From G965220075 sp965220075 (lineage in GTDB: Bacteria > Chloroflexota > UBA11872), in the NCBI GenBank assembly GCA_965220075.1, contig OZ244806.1, forward strand, positions 1,984,001 through 2,048,000: DNA of 64,000 nucleotides, in the 5' to 3' direction. The notes beneath the pieces are model-generated. The model was not told the DNA's origin. It saw nothing but the letters and a program-made list of their open reading frames with translations, and made no database searches. The position numbers were made by a program, and so were the translations under genes. Position 1 is the first letter of the stretch. The number at the start of each line of letters is the position of its first letter. This document shows positions 1 to 6,855 of the stretch, in pieces.

Positions 1-1007
1 CCGAGCTGGCGCCGCGGCAGCAACGCAACATCGAGCGCGCCTTCGGAGGCAAGGTGCTGGATCGCACGGCCGTAATCCTGGATATCTTCGCGGCGCGCGC
101 CAGCAGCGTGGAAGGGCGTCTTCAAGTCGAACGCGCCCAGTTGGAGTACTTGCTTCCGAGACTCTCGGACCTCTGGGTGCAGTTCTCGCGTCAACGCGGC
201 GGGATCGGACCGTTCCGCGGGCCGGGCGAGACGCAGATCGAAACCGACCGGCGGCTGTACCGTGACCGCATGGCTGAGCTGAATCGCCGGCTGGACGGCG
301 TGCGGCGCGAGCGGGCCGCGCGGCGCCGGCGAAGACGCGAGGCGGGGCTGGTCACCGCGGCGCTGGTGGGTTACACCAACGCGGGAAAGAGCAGCCTCCT
401 GAACGCGCTTACCGACGCGGACGTAGCCGCCGAGGACAAGCTGTTCGTCACGCTCGATCCGACCACCCGCAAGATGAGCCTGCCGGACGGCGGCGCAGTG
501 CTATTGACCGACACGGTAGGGTTCATTCAGAGGCTTCCTACCCGTCTCATCCAGGCTTTTCGCGCAACGCTGGAGGAGTCATTGGAGGCACAGTTGCTTG
601 TGCACGTGATCGACATGGCGTCACCTCACTTCACGCGCCAGGCCGATATCGTCGAGAAGACGCTGGAAGAGATCGGCGTGGGGCCGCGGCCGGTCGTGAG
701 CGCGCTCAACAAGGCGGACATCGCACCCGTACGCGATCTAGATCCGTTTCCCAACGCGGTGGCCGTCTCGGCGCTCACCGGCGCCGGATTGGACCAGCTG
801 CGCGCGCGCCTGGCCGAGATTGTGCAAGTGCTGGGCGTTGACGTGGCGGTGAGAATCCCCTACGGGGCCGGAGACCTGGTCAACCTGTTCCACCAGCAGG
901 GGGCCGTGCGCCGCGAGGTTCACGAGTCGGGCGGAACCAGGATCGAGGGCACGCTGCCGCCCGCGCTGCTGCGCCGCTACCGGGAATACGTGGTCGAGTC
1001 GGGCTAA
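1..1007 (+). CDS. hflX: GTPase HflX, 5' end missing (ribosome-associated GTPase)
   Basis: The reading frame is open from the left edge (frame begins at base 3), so the true start lies outside the window. HflX binds the 50S subunit and rescues or splits stalled ribosomes. Visible signatures are the N-terminal ELAPRQQRN segment, the glycine-rich GPGETQIETDRR linker, a basic coiled stretch, the P-loop GYTNAGKSS, the switch II DTVGFI and the NKAD guanine-specificity motif. The C-terminal part ends with the usual short domain and a TAA stop. The downstream neighbour is convergent. Family assignment is firm; only the length of the missing N-terminus is unknown. Confidence 0.95.
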   Translation, partial: ELAPRQQRNIERAFGGKVLDRTAVILDIFAARASSVEGRLQVERAQLEYLLPRLSDLWVQFSRQRGGIGPFRGPGETQIETDRRLYRDRMAELNRRLDGVRRERAARRRRRREAGLVTAALVGYTNAGKSSLLNALTDADVAAEDKLFVTLDPTTRKMSLPDGGAVLLTDTVGFIQRLPTRLIQAFRATLEESLEAQLLVHVIDMASPHFTRQADIVEKTLEEIGVGPRPVVSALNKADIAPVRDLDPFPNAVAVSALTGAGLDQLRARLAEIVQVLGVDVAVRIPYGAGDLVNLFHQQGAVRREVHESGGTRIEGTLPPALLRRYREYVVESG

Positions 1008-1030
1008 GCGGCGAGTGGAATCCGGTAGAC

Positions 1031-1045
1031 GCGCGCCAGGCGCGC
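1031..1045. terminator. GC-rich inverted repeat between convergent genes
   Basis: GCGCGCC and GGCGCGC are perfect inverted arms separated by one base, lying between the hflX stop and the stop of the convergent zinc-finger gene. A bidirectional terminator is inferred from position only; there is no T-tract, and GC palindromes are common in a genome of this composition. Confidence 0.3.
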
Positions 1046-1064
1046 CGCCCGTCAAGTGATCGCC

Positions 1065-1412
1065 TCAGCGTTGCCGTTGCCAAACCGCCACGACGCCGCC
1101 GAGCACCATCGCGGTCCACACCAGCACCGCGGGCACCACCCACGCGCCCAGGCCGACCAGCGCGGTCCAGGCGCCCACCACCCCGATTCCGAACACAAGC
1201 GCAACCGCTGACGCAAGCAGCAGCAGGGTTGGCCGCATGGGGCCTGCGCGCAGCCATTCGGCACGCCCGGTACGAGCCGCATTGCATGCGCGGCACACCC
1301 GCCAGCCAGGCGGGTTGCGCGTGCGGCAGGCGCGGCACTGCCACCCGCCGCGAGCGTCGGCCGCGGCTTCTTCGGGAGGCGCTGATGGAACGGATCGTTG
1401 ACGAAGGCGCAT
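1065..1412 (-). CDS. Small RanBP2-type zinc finger membrane protein
   Basis: 115 residues. Residues 24-43 read W-x-C-x2-C-x3-N-x6-C-x2-C (W24, C26, C29, N33, C40, C43), the exact RanBP2/NZF-type zinc-finger pattern. It is followed by two hydrophobic segments at about 61-80 and 83-110, so the finger should sit on the cytoplasmic side of a hairpin anchor. The ATG at 1412 is 14 bases after the recombinase stop, suggesting co-transcription with it. Such fingers bind protein or single-stranded nucleic acid in other systems; the target here is unknown. The reading frame is open further upstream, but only through the recombinase gene, so the short start is preferred. Confidence 0.7.
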   Translation of the reverse strand: MRLRQRSVPSAPPEEAAADARGGWQCRACRTRNPPGWRVCRACNAARTGRAEWLRAGPMRPTLLLLASAVALVFGIGVVGAWTALVGLGAWVVPAVLVWTAMVLGGVVAVWQRQR

Positions 1413-1426
1413 GGGACGTCCCCAAG

Positions 1427-2443
1427 CTACGCGCCGGCGGCCCGGCGGCGCGCCGCTAGTGCGGCTTCCTCGACCGGCACGCTGAATCGGTCGAACACCT
1501 CGCGAAGCTTTTCGGTCTCGTAGTGGGCGTAGATCCGCTTGGTCGTCTCGGGAGAGGCATGGCCCAGGATGTCCTGCACTTCGGAGAGATTCGCGCCTCG
1601 ATTCAGCAGCGAAGTGGCTTTGAAGTGGCGGAAGTCGTGGGTCGAGGCGGGCACGCCGGCCAGCTCCGCATAGCGCTTCACGATCTTCCATATCGACTGC
1701 GGCGACAACCGCAGACGCTCGCCGGCCCGGCCGGGATTGCGCGCCGCGCCGCGGTGACGAATGAACAGCGGCGCGTACGCGTCACGCCGCTGGGAGAGAT
1801 AGCGGCGCACGCCGTGCCGCGTGTCCTCGTCGAAGAAGATGACCCGCTCGCGCCCACCCTTGCCGGTGACCAGCGCCTGGGCGGCATGCCCTTCGTCCAG
1901 GTCGCGCCGGTCCAGCCTGGCCACCTCGGCGCGGCGCATCCCGGTGCAGAAAAGCACTTGCAGCACGGCGGCGTCACGCATGGCACGCAGTCGGGCCAAG
2001 GGGTCTTCTTCATCGGTCAGGACCTGGGGCAGCTCTGACTTTACATAATCCACGATGAGCGCCAGCCCGTTGTCAATTCTCGGCGTGCGGTAGAAGGCCT
2101 TGGTCTGCACCGCGCGCAGCCGCTCGGCGGCGCGTTCCATCGAGACGCCCGTGATCTGTCCCTGCCGCATCGCGTAACGCATGAACGCGCGCGCGGCCGC
2201 CGTGTAGGTGGTGACAGTGGCTTGCCGCTCCCGTCCGAACTCGTCCACCAGGGACAGGTAGAAGGCTTCCAGCACGCCCTCATCGAGACGCTCGGTGCTG
2301 AGCGGAGCGGCGCCGGCCGCGGACTCGTCGAGCCAACCAACGAAACGGCGCACCCCGGTTGCGTAAGTGGCGCGCGTGCGCGGCGACTTGGCCCGCAATG
2401 AGCTCAGGAAAGCGTCCGCCGAGTCGACGAGCGAGGTTGCCAT
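1427..2443 (-). CDS. xerC: Tyrosine recombinase, XerC/XerD-like
   Basis: 338 residues. It has an N-terminal SAM-like core-binding domain (about 1-115) and a C-terminal catalytic domain. All catalytic residues are visible: R170 (GMRRAEV), K195 (TGKGGRE), H269 and R272 (HDFRH), H295 (GHAS) and nucleophile Y305 (KRIYAHY). This architecture fits XerC/D chromosome-dimer resolution, but a single-recombinase system (XerS/XerH style) or an integrase of a mobile element is also possible. The ATG at 2443 has GGAG just upstream. The gene carries one copy of the dif-like 11-mer inside its coding sequence (codons for VDYVK), and more copies lie upstream. The zinc-finger gene follows closely. Confidence 0.9.
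   Translation of the reverse strand: MATSLVDSADAFLSSLRAKSPRTRATYATGVRRFVGWLDESAAGAAPLSTERLDEGVLEAFYLSLVDEFGRERQATVTTYTAAARAFMRYAMRQGQITGVSMERAAERLRAVQTKAFYRTPRIDNGLALIVDYVKSELPQVLTDEEDPLARLRAMRDAAVLQVLFCTGMRRAEVARLDRRDLDEGHAAQALVTGKGGRERVIFFDEDTRHGVRRYLSQRRDAYAPLFIRHRGAARNPGRAGERLRLSPQSIWKIVKRYAELAGVPASTHDFRHFKATSLLNRGANLSEVQDILGHASPETTKRIYAHYETEKLREVFDRFSVPVEEAALAARRRAAGA
2039..2049 (-). repeat. dif-like XerD half-site copy 1 (inside xerC)
   Basis: Exact ATTATGTAAAG on the minus strand, inside the recombinase gene. The base before it is G instead of the T seen in the intergenic copies. It may be chance, because it encodes an ordinary DYVK stretch. Confidence 0.35.
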
Positions 2444-2453
2444 GGCGCTCCAT

Positions 2454-2464
2454 CTCTACATAAC
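2454..2464 (-). repeat. Near-match to the dif-like half-site, xerC leader
   Basis: GTTATGTAGAG on the minus strand, 9 of 11 identical to ATTATGTAAAG and 55 bases from the exact copy 2. It lies directly before the recombinase start. The stretch also contains TTGACA (2476-2481) followed at 17 bases by TAGAGA (2453-2458), a possible promoter that would start transcription almost at the ATG. Two near-identical GGTGAATG-CGTT segments precede it. Confidence 0.35.
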
Positions 2465-2508
2465 GCATTCACCGTTGTCAACGCCATTCACCACGGGAAC
2501 GCGTATGG

Positions 2509-2519
2509 CTTTACATAAT
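2509..2519 (-). repeat. dif-like XerD half-site copy 2 (upstream of xerC)
   Basis: Exact TATTATGTAAAG on the minus strand, in the 165-base gap between the HD gene and xerC. It is flanked by ATT repeats, which stand out in a GC-rich region. It matches the right (XerD) arm of Bacillus dif, TTATGTAAACT, at 9 of 11 bases. Function is inferred. Confidence 0.5.
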
Positions 2520-2608
2520 AATAATCAAAGCAGGGCTTGCGAAGTCACCGGGCCGGGGACGCCCGCGAAATGGCGGCCGCCGTGTGAAAGGGCGGCCTCG
2601 CGACCGCT

Positions 2609-3205
2609 CTAGTGCGCTCGCAAGAGCCCGCCGGCCTCCAGCACGCGCCAGAAAGCGTGGTCCGCGTGGTGCAGGATGGTGTTCTCCAGGCTGCGCTTTA
2701 TGAGCTCACCCTCGGCGGAATGGGCGCCGGCCATGTGCGCGACCGCTTCCGGCAGACCCACGCTGAGGCAGATGTGAACGCCGTAAGCCGGGTGGCGAAT
2801 AGAGGGATGCCCCACCGCGCCGGGCGCGTCGCTCCAGCGCTGCTGATTGCGCGGATCGAACTCCCAGGGCTTGCCCACGTCGTGGCAGAGAGCGCCCGCG
2901 ATCAGTACGTCGCGGTCGACCGTGAGGTCCTCGAAGTTTTCGCACAACTCGTCGGCGATACCCAGCGCCAGGCGCGTCACGCCGCGGATGTGGTCGGCCT
3001 GGGTGCCGTGCTCGAGGGCGGGCGTGCCCGGATTGCCGGACGGCGGGATCTCGGCAATCCGGTTGAAGCTGCTGCCCGCCAGCGCTCGGGCCCAGGCCTC
3101 GACAACCCGGTCGCGCAGCTCAGGATCAGAGATCTGCTCGACCTCGGGAAGCTCGCGGCGAACGCTCGCGCGCAATTCGTCGTTGACAGGCTCGCTCACG
3201 CCCAT
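2609..3205 (-). CDS. HD-domain metal-dependent phosphohydrolase
   Basis: 198 residues. The HD signature is complete: H72 (ADHIRG), H108-D109 (CHDVGKPWEF) and a later aspartate (ADHAFW, D182), the ligand set of HD hydrolases acting on nucleotides or other phosphomonoesters. Additional histidines (HPAYGVH) may extend the metal site. There is no signal peptide, so it should be cytoplasmic. The substrate cannot be read from the sequence. It stands alone, 165 bases upstream of xerC, with its own apparent promoter and an inverted-repeat operator (3277-3306) about 70 bases upstream of the ATG. It and the small gene at 3331-3540 lie between inverted dif-like half-sites. Confidence 0.8.
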   Translation of the reverse strand: MGVSEPVNDELRASVRRELPEVEQISDPELRDRVVEAWARALAGSSFNRIAEIPPSGNPGTPALEHGTQADHIRGVTRLALGIADELCENFEDLTVDRDVLIAGALCHDVGKPWEFDPRNQQRWSDAPGAVGHPSIRHPAYGVHICLSVGLPEAVAHMAGAHSAEGELIKRSLENTILHHADHAFWRVLEAGGLLRAH

Positions 3206-3276
3206 GCTCCGCTCCCGTCGAATACTAGCTAGACGTCATCAGCGCGGAACCAGTTTGGCAGGGCGAACGAGAACGC

Positions 3277-3306
3277 AAGTAGATATAATGGTTATTAGGT
3301 CTACTT
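3277..3306 (-). promoter_or_regulatory. Inverted-repeat operator overlapping a promoter for the HD gene
   Basis: AAGTAGA (3277-3283) and TCTACTT (3300-3306) form a perfect 7-base inverted repeat with a 16-base AT-rich centre. On the minus strand TTGAAG is followed at 16 bases by TATATC, so the two arms flank the candidate -10 box. That is the usual geometry for a dimeric repressor site. The predicted transcript would begin about 70 bases before the HD gene start. The plus strand also contains TATAAT (3284-3289) but lacks a well-spaced -35 box. Confidence 0.5.
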
Positions 3307-3330
3307 CAAATGCGGCGCCCTGGGTTTGTC

Positions 3331-3540
3331 CTAACGCCTCTTCCAGCGGTTCGGATCCATCCGCCGAGCTGACGCGTGTCCCGGCCGTCGCGATGCAGCG
3401 TAAGCGTCCCAGTCACGCATCGTCGTGCGCTCCTCGTAGTCCCAGCGCGCATAGAGCGTCCTGACTATCGCCACGATCGCCAGAATAGGCAGCCGCAGGA
3501 TGCCGACAAGCAGCCTGACCACTGCCCTAAGCACTTGCAT
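3331..3540 (-). CDS. Small basic membrane-anchored hypothetical protein
   Basis: 69 residues. Residues 4-29 are hydrophobic with interspersed arginines (VVRLLVGILRLPILAIVAIV), a single membrane or amphipathic helix. The C-terminal half is charged and arginine-rich (MRDWDAYAASRRPGHASARR). I recognise no family. The ATG at 3540 and the absence of a competing frame make it plausible; it reads in the same direction as the HD and xerC genes downstream. Confidence 0.5.
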   Translation of the reverse strand: MQVLRAVVRLLVGILRLPILAIVAIVRTLYARWDYEERTTMRDWDAYAASRRPGHASARRMDPNRWKRR

Positions 3541-3786
3541 TAGCGATCTCCCGGCCGCGCGCTGCCGTACGCAATCTCTCTACGCGATGGGTGCCCCAAG
3601 CCTACACCGGCTGTCCGCAACGCGCTCCGAAGGCCGGACCGCGGCACTGCTTCAGCGCGGCTACTGGTGACGGAAACGGCACGCCAGCAGTAATATTATG
3701 TAAAGTGGAATATCCGTATCGTGCATCGCAAAGACTGCGGATAGACAGACGCCTGCGACCAGACGATTACGTGATGCGTGCTTATG
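3541..3786. other. Noncoding gap with dif-like half-sites
   Basis: About 246 bases with no credible gene. It contains the exact dif-like half-site at 3695-3705 and, at its edge, a one-mismatch copy at 3782-3791. No tRNA fold or strong promoter pairing was seen. Confidence 0.5.
3695..3705 (+). repeat. dif-like XerD half-site copy 3
   Basis: Exact ATTATGTAAAG on the plus strand, extended to ATATTATGTAAAG and shared over those 13 bases with copy 4. TTATGTAAAGT (3696-3706) matches the Bacillus dif XerD arm at 10 of 11 bases. The corresponding left arm (3679-3689) is poor, so a full dif cannot be claimed. Orientation is opposite to copies 1 and 2. Confidence 0.5.
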
Positions 3787-3791
3787 TCAAG
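3782..3791 (+). repeat. One-mismatch copy of the dif-like half-site
   Basis: TTATGTCAAG differs at one base from TTATGTAAAG. It lies 87 bases after copy 3 in the same orientation and overlaps the last codons of the enolase-family gene. With 2454/2509 it makes an inverted pair arrangement around the HD and 69-residue genes. Confidence 0.3.
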
Positions 3792-5067
3792 ACACCAGCC
3801 GTGGTCGGACTGGTGGATTCGTCACCGGGCAGCCGGCTGCGCTAACCCTTCGGTAGCGATCGTCGAACTCCGCGCTCCGGTCGTCTTCCACGAACGTAAA
3901 GTGGACGCCCGGCTCGAATACTGGGTGGTTGCCCAACAGGAAGTCTTGCTGATAGCGATCCACCTCGGTGTACTCGGCCGTGCGGCCGTCGCTCCAGCTG
4001 ATGGTGTAGATAGAGCGCTCGGCCGGCTGGGGGCCTGGATCGGAAGCGGGCAAGCGTTCCAAGGCGCCCTCGTCGATCTCTATGCCTAGGCCCGGCGCCT
4101 CCGGCACGCGCACGTAGCCGCGCTCGATCCGCAGCGGCGCGGCCAGCAGGTCGTCCACGTAGGTGTTGAGACAAGTAACCGTAGGCCAGCGGGCGGCTGT
4201 GAAGGCCGCGCACTGATGCGCGGCGAAAGCGGTCGTGATTCCGGTACCCACCAGCTGCAGCCAGCAGGGCATGTTGGCCTCGGCCGCCAGCCACGTCTGG
4301 TTCCGGTTCGATTGAGCGCCCTGGCCGATCACAAAGCCGTCGCAAACGCCCTCCCGCACGGCGGTGAGGAAGGGCGGCGTCCCGAAGTGCATGGCGATGG
4401 GACGCGTGAGCCTGGCGCGCAGCGACTTGTTGCCGCCCACGTCCGTCTGCGGGATGGGCGTCTCGAATATGCGGACCTTGTCGAATCTCTCGAGTTGCTC
4501 CAACACCGGCGCGGCGCTACCGGGATCGAGCAGCCAGCTATTGAAGTCCAGGTCGAACGTGGCGTGCTCCGGAGTAGAGCGGCTCACCGCCTGTATCTGT
4601 CTGACCGGATCGAACCAGGGGCGCGCCTTGAGCTTGAAGGCCGTATAGCCGGACGCCACCGCCTCCTCGGCCTCGGCCGCCCAGTCCTCCGGCGGCATGT
4701 CGACGCACCACCACGCGATGGGGCACCAGTCGCGGACTTTCTCTCCGAATAGTCGATAGGCGGGTACGTCGAGCGCTTTGCCGGTGACGTCGAACAAGGC
4801 CTGCTGGAGCCCGGCGCCGAGCGAGTCGTCCCAAAGGAGCTCCGCGGGGCTGCGTCCCATCACGCGCTCGATTGCCTGATCGGTGACGTTGGGGCTGCCC
4901 CAGGTGTAGCTGGGGATGGTCTCGCCCCAACCCACCAGCCCGTCGTCGGTGCTCACCTTGCACACCTCGCTGAACGACCAGCAGCCGGGCACGCGCCGCA
5001 TGTGGCGTCCGGCCCGCGGCCTGTGCCCGGCGTTCACAAGCATTCGCTCGACGGCCGTGATGCGCAT
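3787..5067 (-). CDS. Enolase-superfamily (mandelate racemase/muconate lactonizing-like) enzyme
   Basis: 426 residues from the ATG at 5067; the frame is open upstream but reads through intergenic sequence. An N-terminal capping domain precedes a barrel with K145-x-K147 (FKLKAR), the general-base motif, then D174 (DLDFN), E202 (FETPIPQ) and H227 (AMHFGT) where metal ligands are expected. Family members abstract a proton alpha to a carboxylate in sugar-acid dehydration, racemisation or cycloisomerisation. The third ligand position carries H where D or E is usual, and about 95 residues after the barrel are not typical of the family. The substrate is unknown. SAR202-type genomes are known for large expansions of this superfamily. 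The gene is divergent from the M23 peptidase gene. Confidence 0.8.
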   Translation of the reverse strand: MRITAVERMLVNAGHRPRAGRHMRRVPGCWSFSEVCKVSTDDGLVGWGETIPSYTWGSPNVTDQAIERVMGRSPAELLWDDSLGAGLQQALFDVTGKALDVPAYRLFGEKVRDWCPIAWWCVDMPPEDWAAEAEEAVASGYTAFKLKARPWFDPVRQIQAVSRSTPEHATFDLDFNSWLLDPGSAAPVLEQLERFDKVRIFETPIPQTDVGGNKSLRARLTRPIAMHFGTPPFLTAVREGVCDGFVIGQGAQSNRNQTWLAAEANMPCWLQLVGTGITTAFAAHQCAAFTAARWPTVTCLNTYVDDLLAAPLRIERGYVRVPEAPGLGIEIDEGALERLPASDPGPQPAERSIYTISWSDGRTAEYTEVDRYQQDFLLGNHPVFEPGVHFTFVEDDRSAEFDDRYRRVSAAGCPVTNPPVRPRLVS

Positions 5068-5144
5068 GGAGCCTCGGGCAGGGTCCGGGCGCGCGCAGTG
5101 TTGCACGACGGCGGCGGGCGCGCCCACCGCGGGGTCTCCCCTTT

Positions 5145-5150
5145 TACAAT
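5145..5150 (+). promoter_or_regulatory. Candidate -10 box of a leaderless M23 transcript
   Basis: TACAAT ends 8 bases before the ATG at 5159, so transcription would start at or next to the start codon. No -35 match is seen at 16-18 bases upstream. Inference only. Confidence 0.35.
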
Positions 5151-5158
5151 CCCTGGCT

Positions 5159-5875
5159 ATGGGTTGTGAGGAAGGCGGCGGCTGCCAATTCAGCCGGCGG
5201 CGGTTCATGGCCGGCGCGGCGGCTCTCGGCGCCAGCTGGCTGGTGCCCGCGCCAGCGCGGGCCGCACCCGCGACGCCGCCATTTCGGCTGCCTTTCGCGG
5301 ACCCGCCGTCGCTGGGCTCGTGGTTCGTCACGCAGTGGTACGGCAACACCGCGTTTGCGTACCGCATGCGCGAGGTGTTCTACGCGTCCGGCCAGGGGCT
5401 TCACTTCGGCATCGACTTCGCGACGCCCTGCCACACTCCGGTGCTGGCCATCGGCGAAGGCGCCGTGTGGGAGACCGGCGGCGTACGGCGCGCCTGGCCC
5501 AACCACGTGGTAGTCGAGCACTCCGATGGCGTCTTCTCGCTCTACGGTCACCTGGCCGAGCCCACGCACCTGCGCGTCGGCGACACCGTGGAAAAAGGCG
5601 AGGTGGTGGGGCTGAGCGGCGATTCGCAGACCTATGCCTGCAACGGGGCGCCCCATCTGCATCTGGAGGTCCGCTATGAGGGGATGCTGACCGCAACCAA
5701 TCCCGTCCACTGGATCGCCGCCGATTGGCCCGCTTTGACCCTGGGAATATCCGAGTCCCCTTTTCAAGTCGATCTCGATGAGCCGGTCCGCTGGCAATCG
5801 CTCTACGACCAGCCCGACGTGCGCTTCTGGCGCCCGCAACTCAACGCGTATCAGCGAACATGGCCGCCGGCATAG
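5159..5875 (+). CDS. Tat-exported M23-family peptidase (LytM-like)
   Basis: 238 residues. The N-terminus carries a twin-arginine signal (SRRRFMAGAAALGAS, residues 12-26) with an APARA-type cleavage region. The M23 metallopeptidase motifs follow: H82-x3-D86 (HFGID), LYGHL (H131) and HLHLE (H166, H168), so zinc ligands H82, D86 and H168 are present. The family cleaves peptide cross-links in cell-wall or other glycine-rich peptides. Many Chloroflexota have reduced walls, so the natural substrate is uncertain. The start at 5159 is chosen because it places the Tat motif at the N-terminus; the frame is open further upstream. The stop overlaps the start of the propeller gene. Confidence 0.88.
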   Translation: MGCEEGGGCQFSRRRFMAGAAALGASWLVPAPARAAPATPPFRLPFADPPSLGSWFVTQWYGNTAFAYRMREVFYASGQGLHFGIDFATPCHTPVLAIGEGAVWETGGVRRAWPNHVVVEHSDGVFSLYGHLAEPTHLRVGDTVEKGEVVGLSGDSQTYACNGAPHLHLEVRYEGMLTATNPVHWIAADWPALTLGISESPFQVDLDEPVRWQSLYDQPDVRFWRPQLNAYQRTWPPA

Positions 5876-6855
5876 ACCCCAAGTCGGTTCGGCTGACCGC
5901 GCTTTCGGACGGTCCGCTAACCGCGGGCTGGTTCTGGTCCGCGCGGGGCGGGGAGATATGGTTCTACGACAACCCGCCGGACGGTCCATCCGGCACCTGG
6001 GCCGTCGACGTGGTCACACGCCACCGCCGGCACATAAGCGCTCTGTGGGGCCGCTACTCACCCTCGCGCCGCTACGTTTTTACACGTGAAGCGGGGTCGC
6101 TTGGCACCACGGTTCACGATCACGGCGCGTCCAGCCGGTGGTACCTAAACGACACCGGTGACGGGCTCGTGGTCAACCCGACCGAGTCCGCGGCGGCGTT
6201 TGGCGTTCGGGGCTGGGGGGTCTACGACGCTCCTTGGTTACGGCCCGCCGACATCTACCGCATGGGACTCGACGGCGGCGACCGCACGGCCATCGCTCGC
6301 ATCGTTGGCCGAGTGTTGGGTTGGCGGTCCGATGGCCGGGTGCTTGTAGCCGGCAGGAACGACCTGAATGAACCCGTGGTGGTGCGCGCGGTCGACGAAT
6401 CGGGTGAGGTGCTCTCCCAGTGGACTCTGGGCGCGCGGGTACGGGACCTGCGCCTATCGCCTGACGGGCGCTTCCTGGCCTTCGCGGTAGTGCACGCCGA
6501 GCCGGGCGCGGGCGGCCAGTTCGGAATCGACCTCTTCAGCGGCCGGCGCTGGCGTCTGCCGGGACCGGCCAGCGTCCGCTGGATGCCCGACGGCTCCGGC
6601 CTGCTGTTGATTCCGGCCAGGCGCGCCCTGCCGCGGTCTTTTGTGGTGCAACAGCTGGACTTCTCTTCCAGAGGCGTCGCGCGGGCGCTTACGGATCCTC
6701 GTCGACATCCCATCGATCTCGAATCATTTGACTGGGAGATCAGTCCCAGCGCCGCTGCCCTGGCGTTCCGCGGCGCGCGCGACCTGCGCTTGCACCTCTT
6801 GACCTGGAGACATCCTCGGACGCCGGATCACTATCCGGGCGTCGGGCCGCTCTGA
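5860..6855 (+). CDS. TolB/WD40-like beta-propeller protein
   Basis: 331 residues built of repeating beta-sheet units with sequence such as LRLSPDGRFLAFAV, VRWMPDGSGLLLI and ISPSAAALAFRG, typical of PD40/TolB-like propeller blades. There is no signal peptide, so if it acts with the exported peptidase it would need another route. It overlaps the M23 gene by 16 bases and is probably translationally coupled to it. It ends convergent to gcvPB, overlapping that gene's 3' end by about 25 bases. No catalytic motif is visible; a binding or scaffold role is inferred. Confidence 0.65.
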   Translation: MAAGIDPKSVRLTALSDGPLTAGWFWSARGGEIWFYDNPPDGPSGTWAVDVVTRHRRHISALWGRYSPSRRYVFTREAGSLGTTVHDHGASSRWYLNDTGDGLVVNPTESAAAFGVRGWGVYDAPWLRPADIYRMGLDGGDRTAIARIVGRVLGWRSDGRVLVAGRNDLNEPVVVRAVDESGEVLSQWTLGARVRDLRLSPDGRFLAFAVVHAEPGAGGQFGIDLFSGRRWRLPGPASVRWMPDGSGLLLIPARRALPRSFVVQQLDFSSRGVARALTDPRRHPIDLESFDWEISPSAAALAFRGARDLRLHLLTWRHPRTPDHYPGVGPL

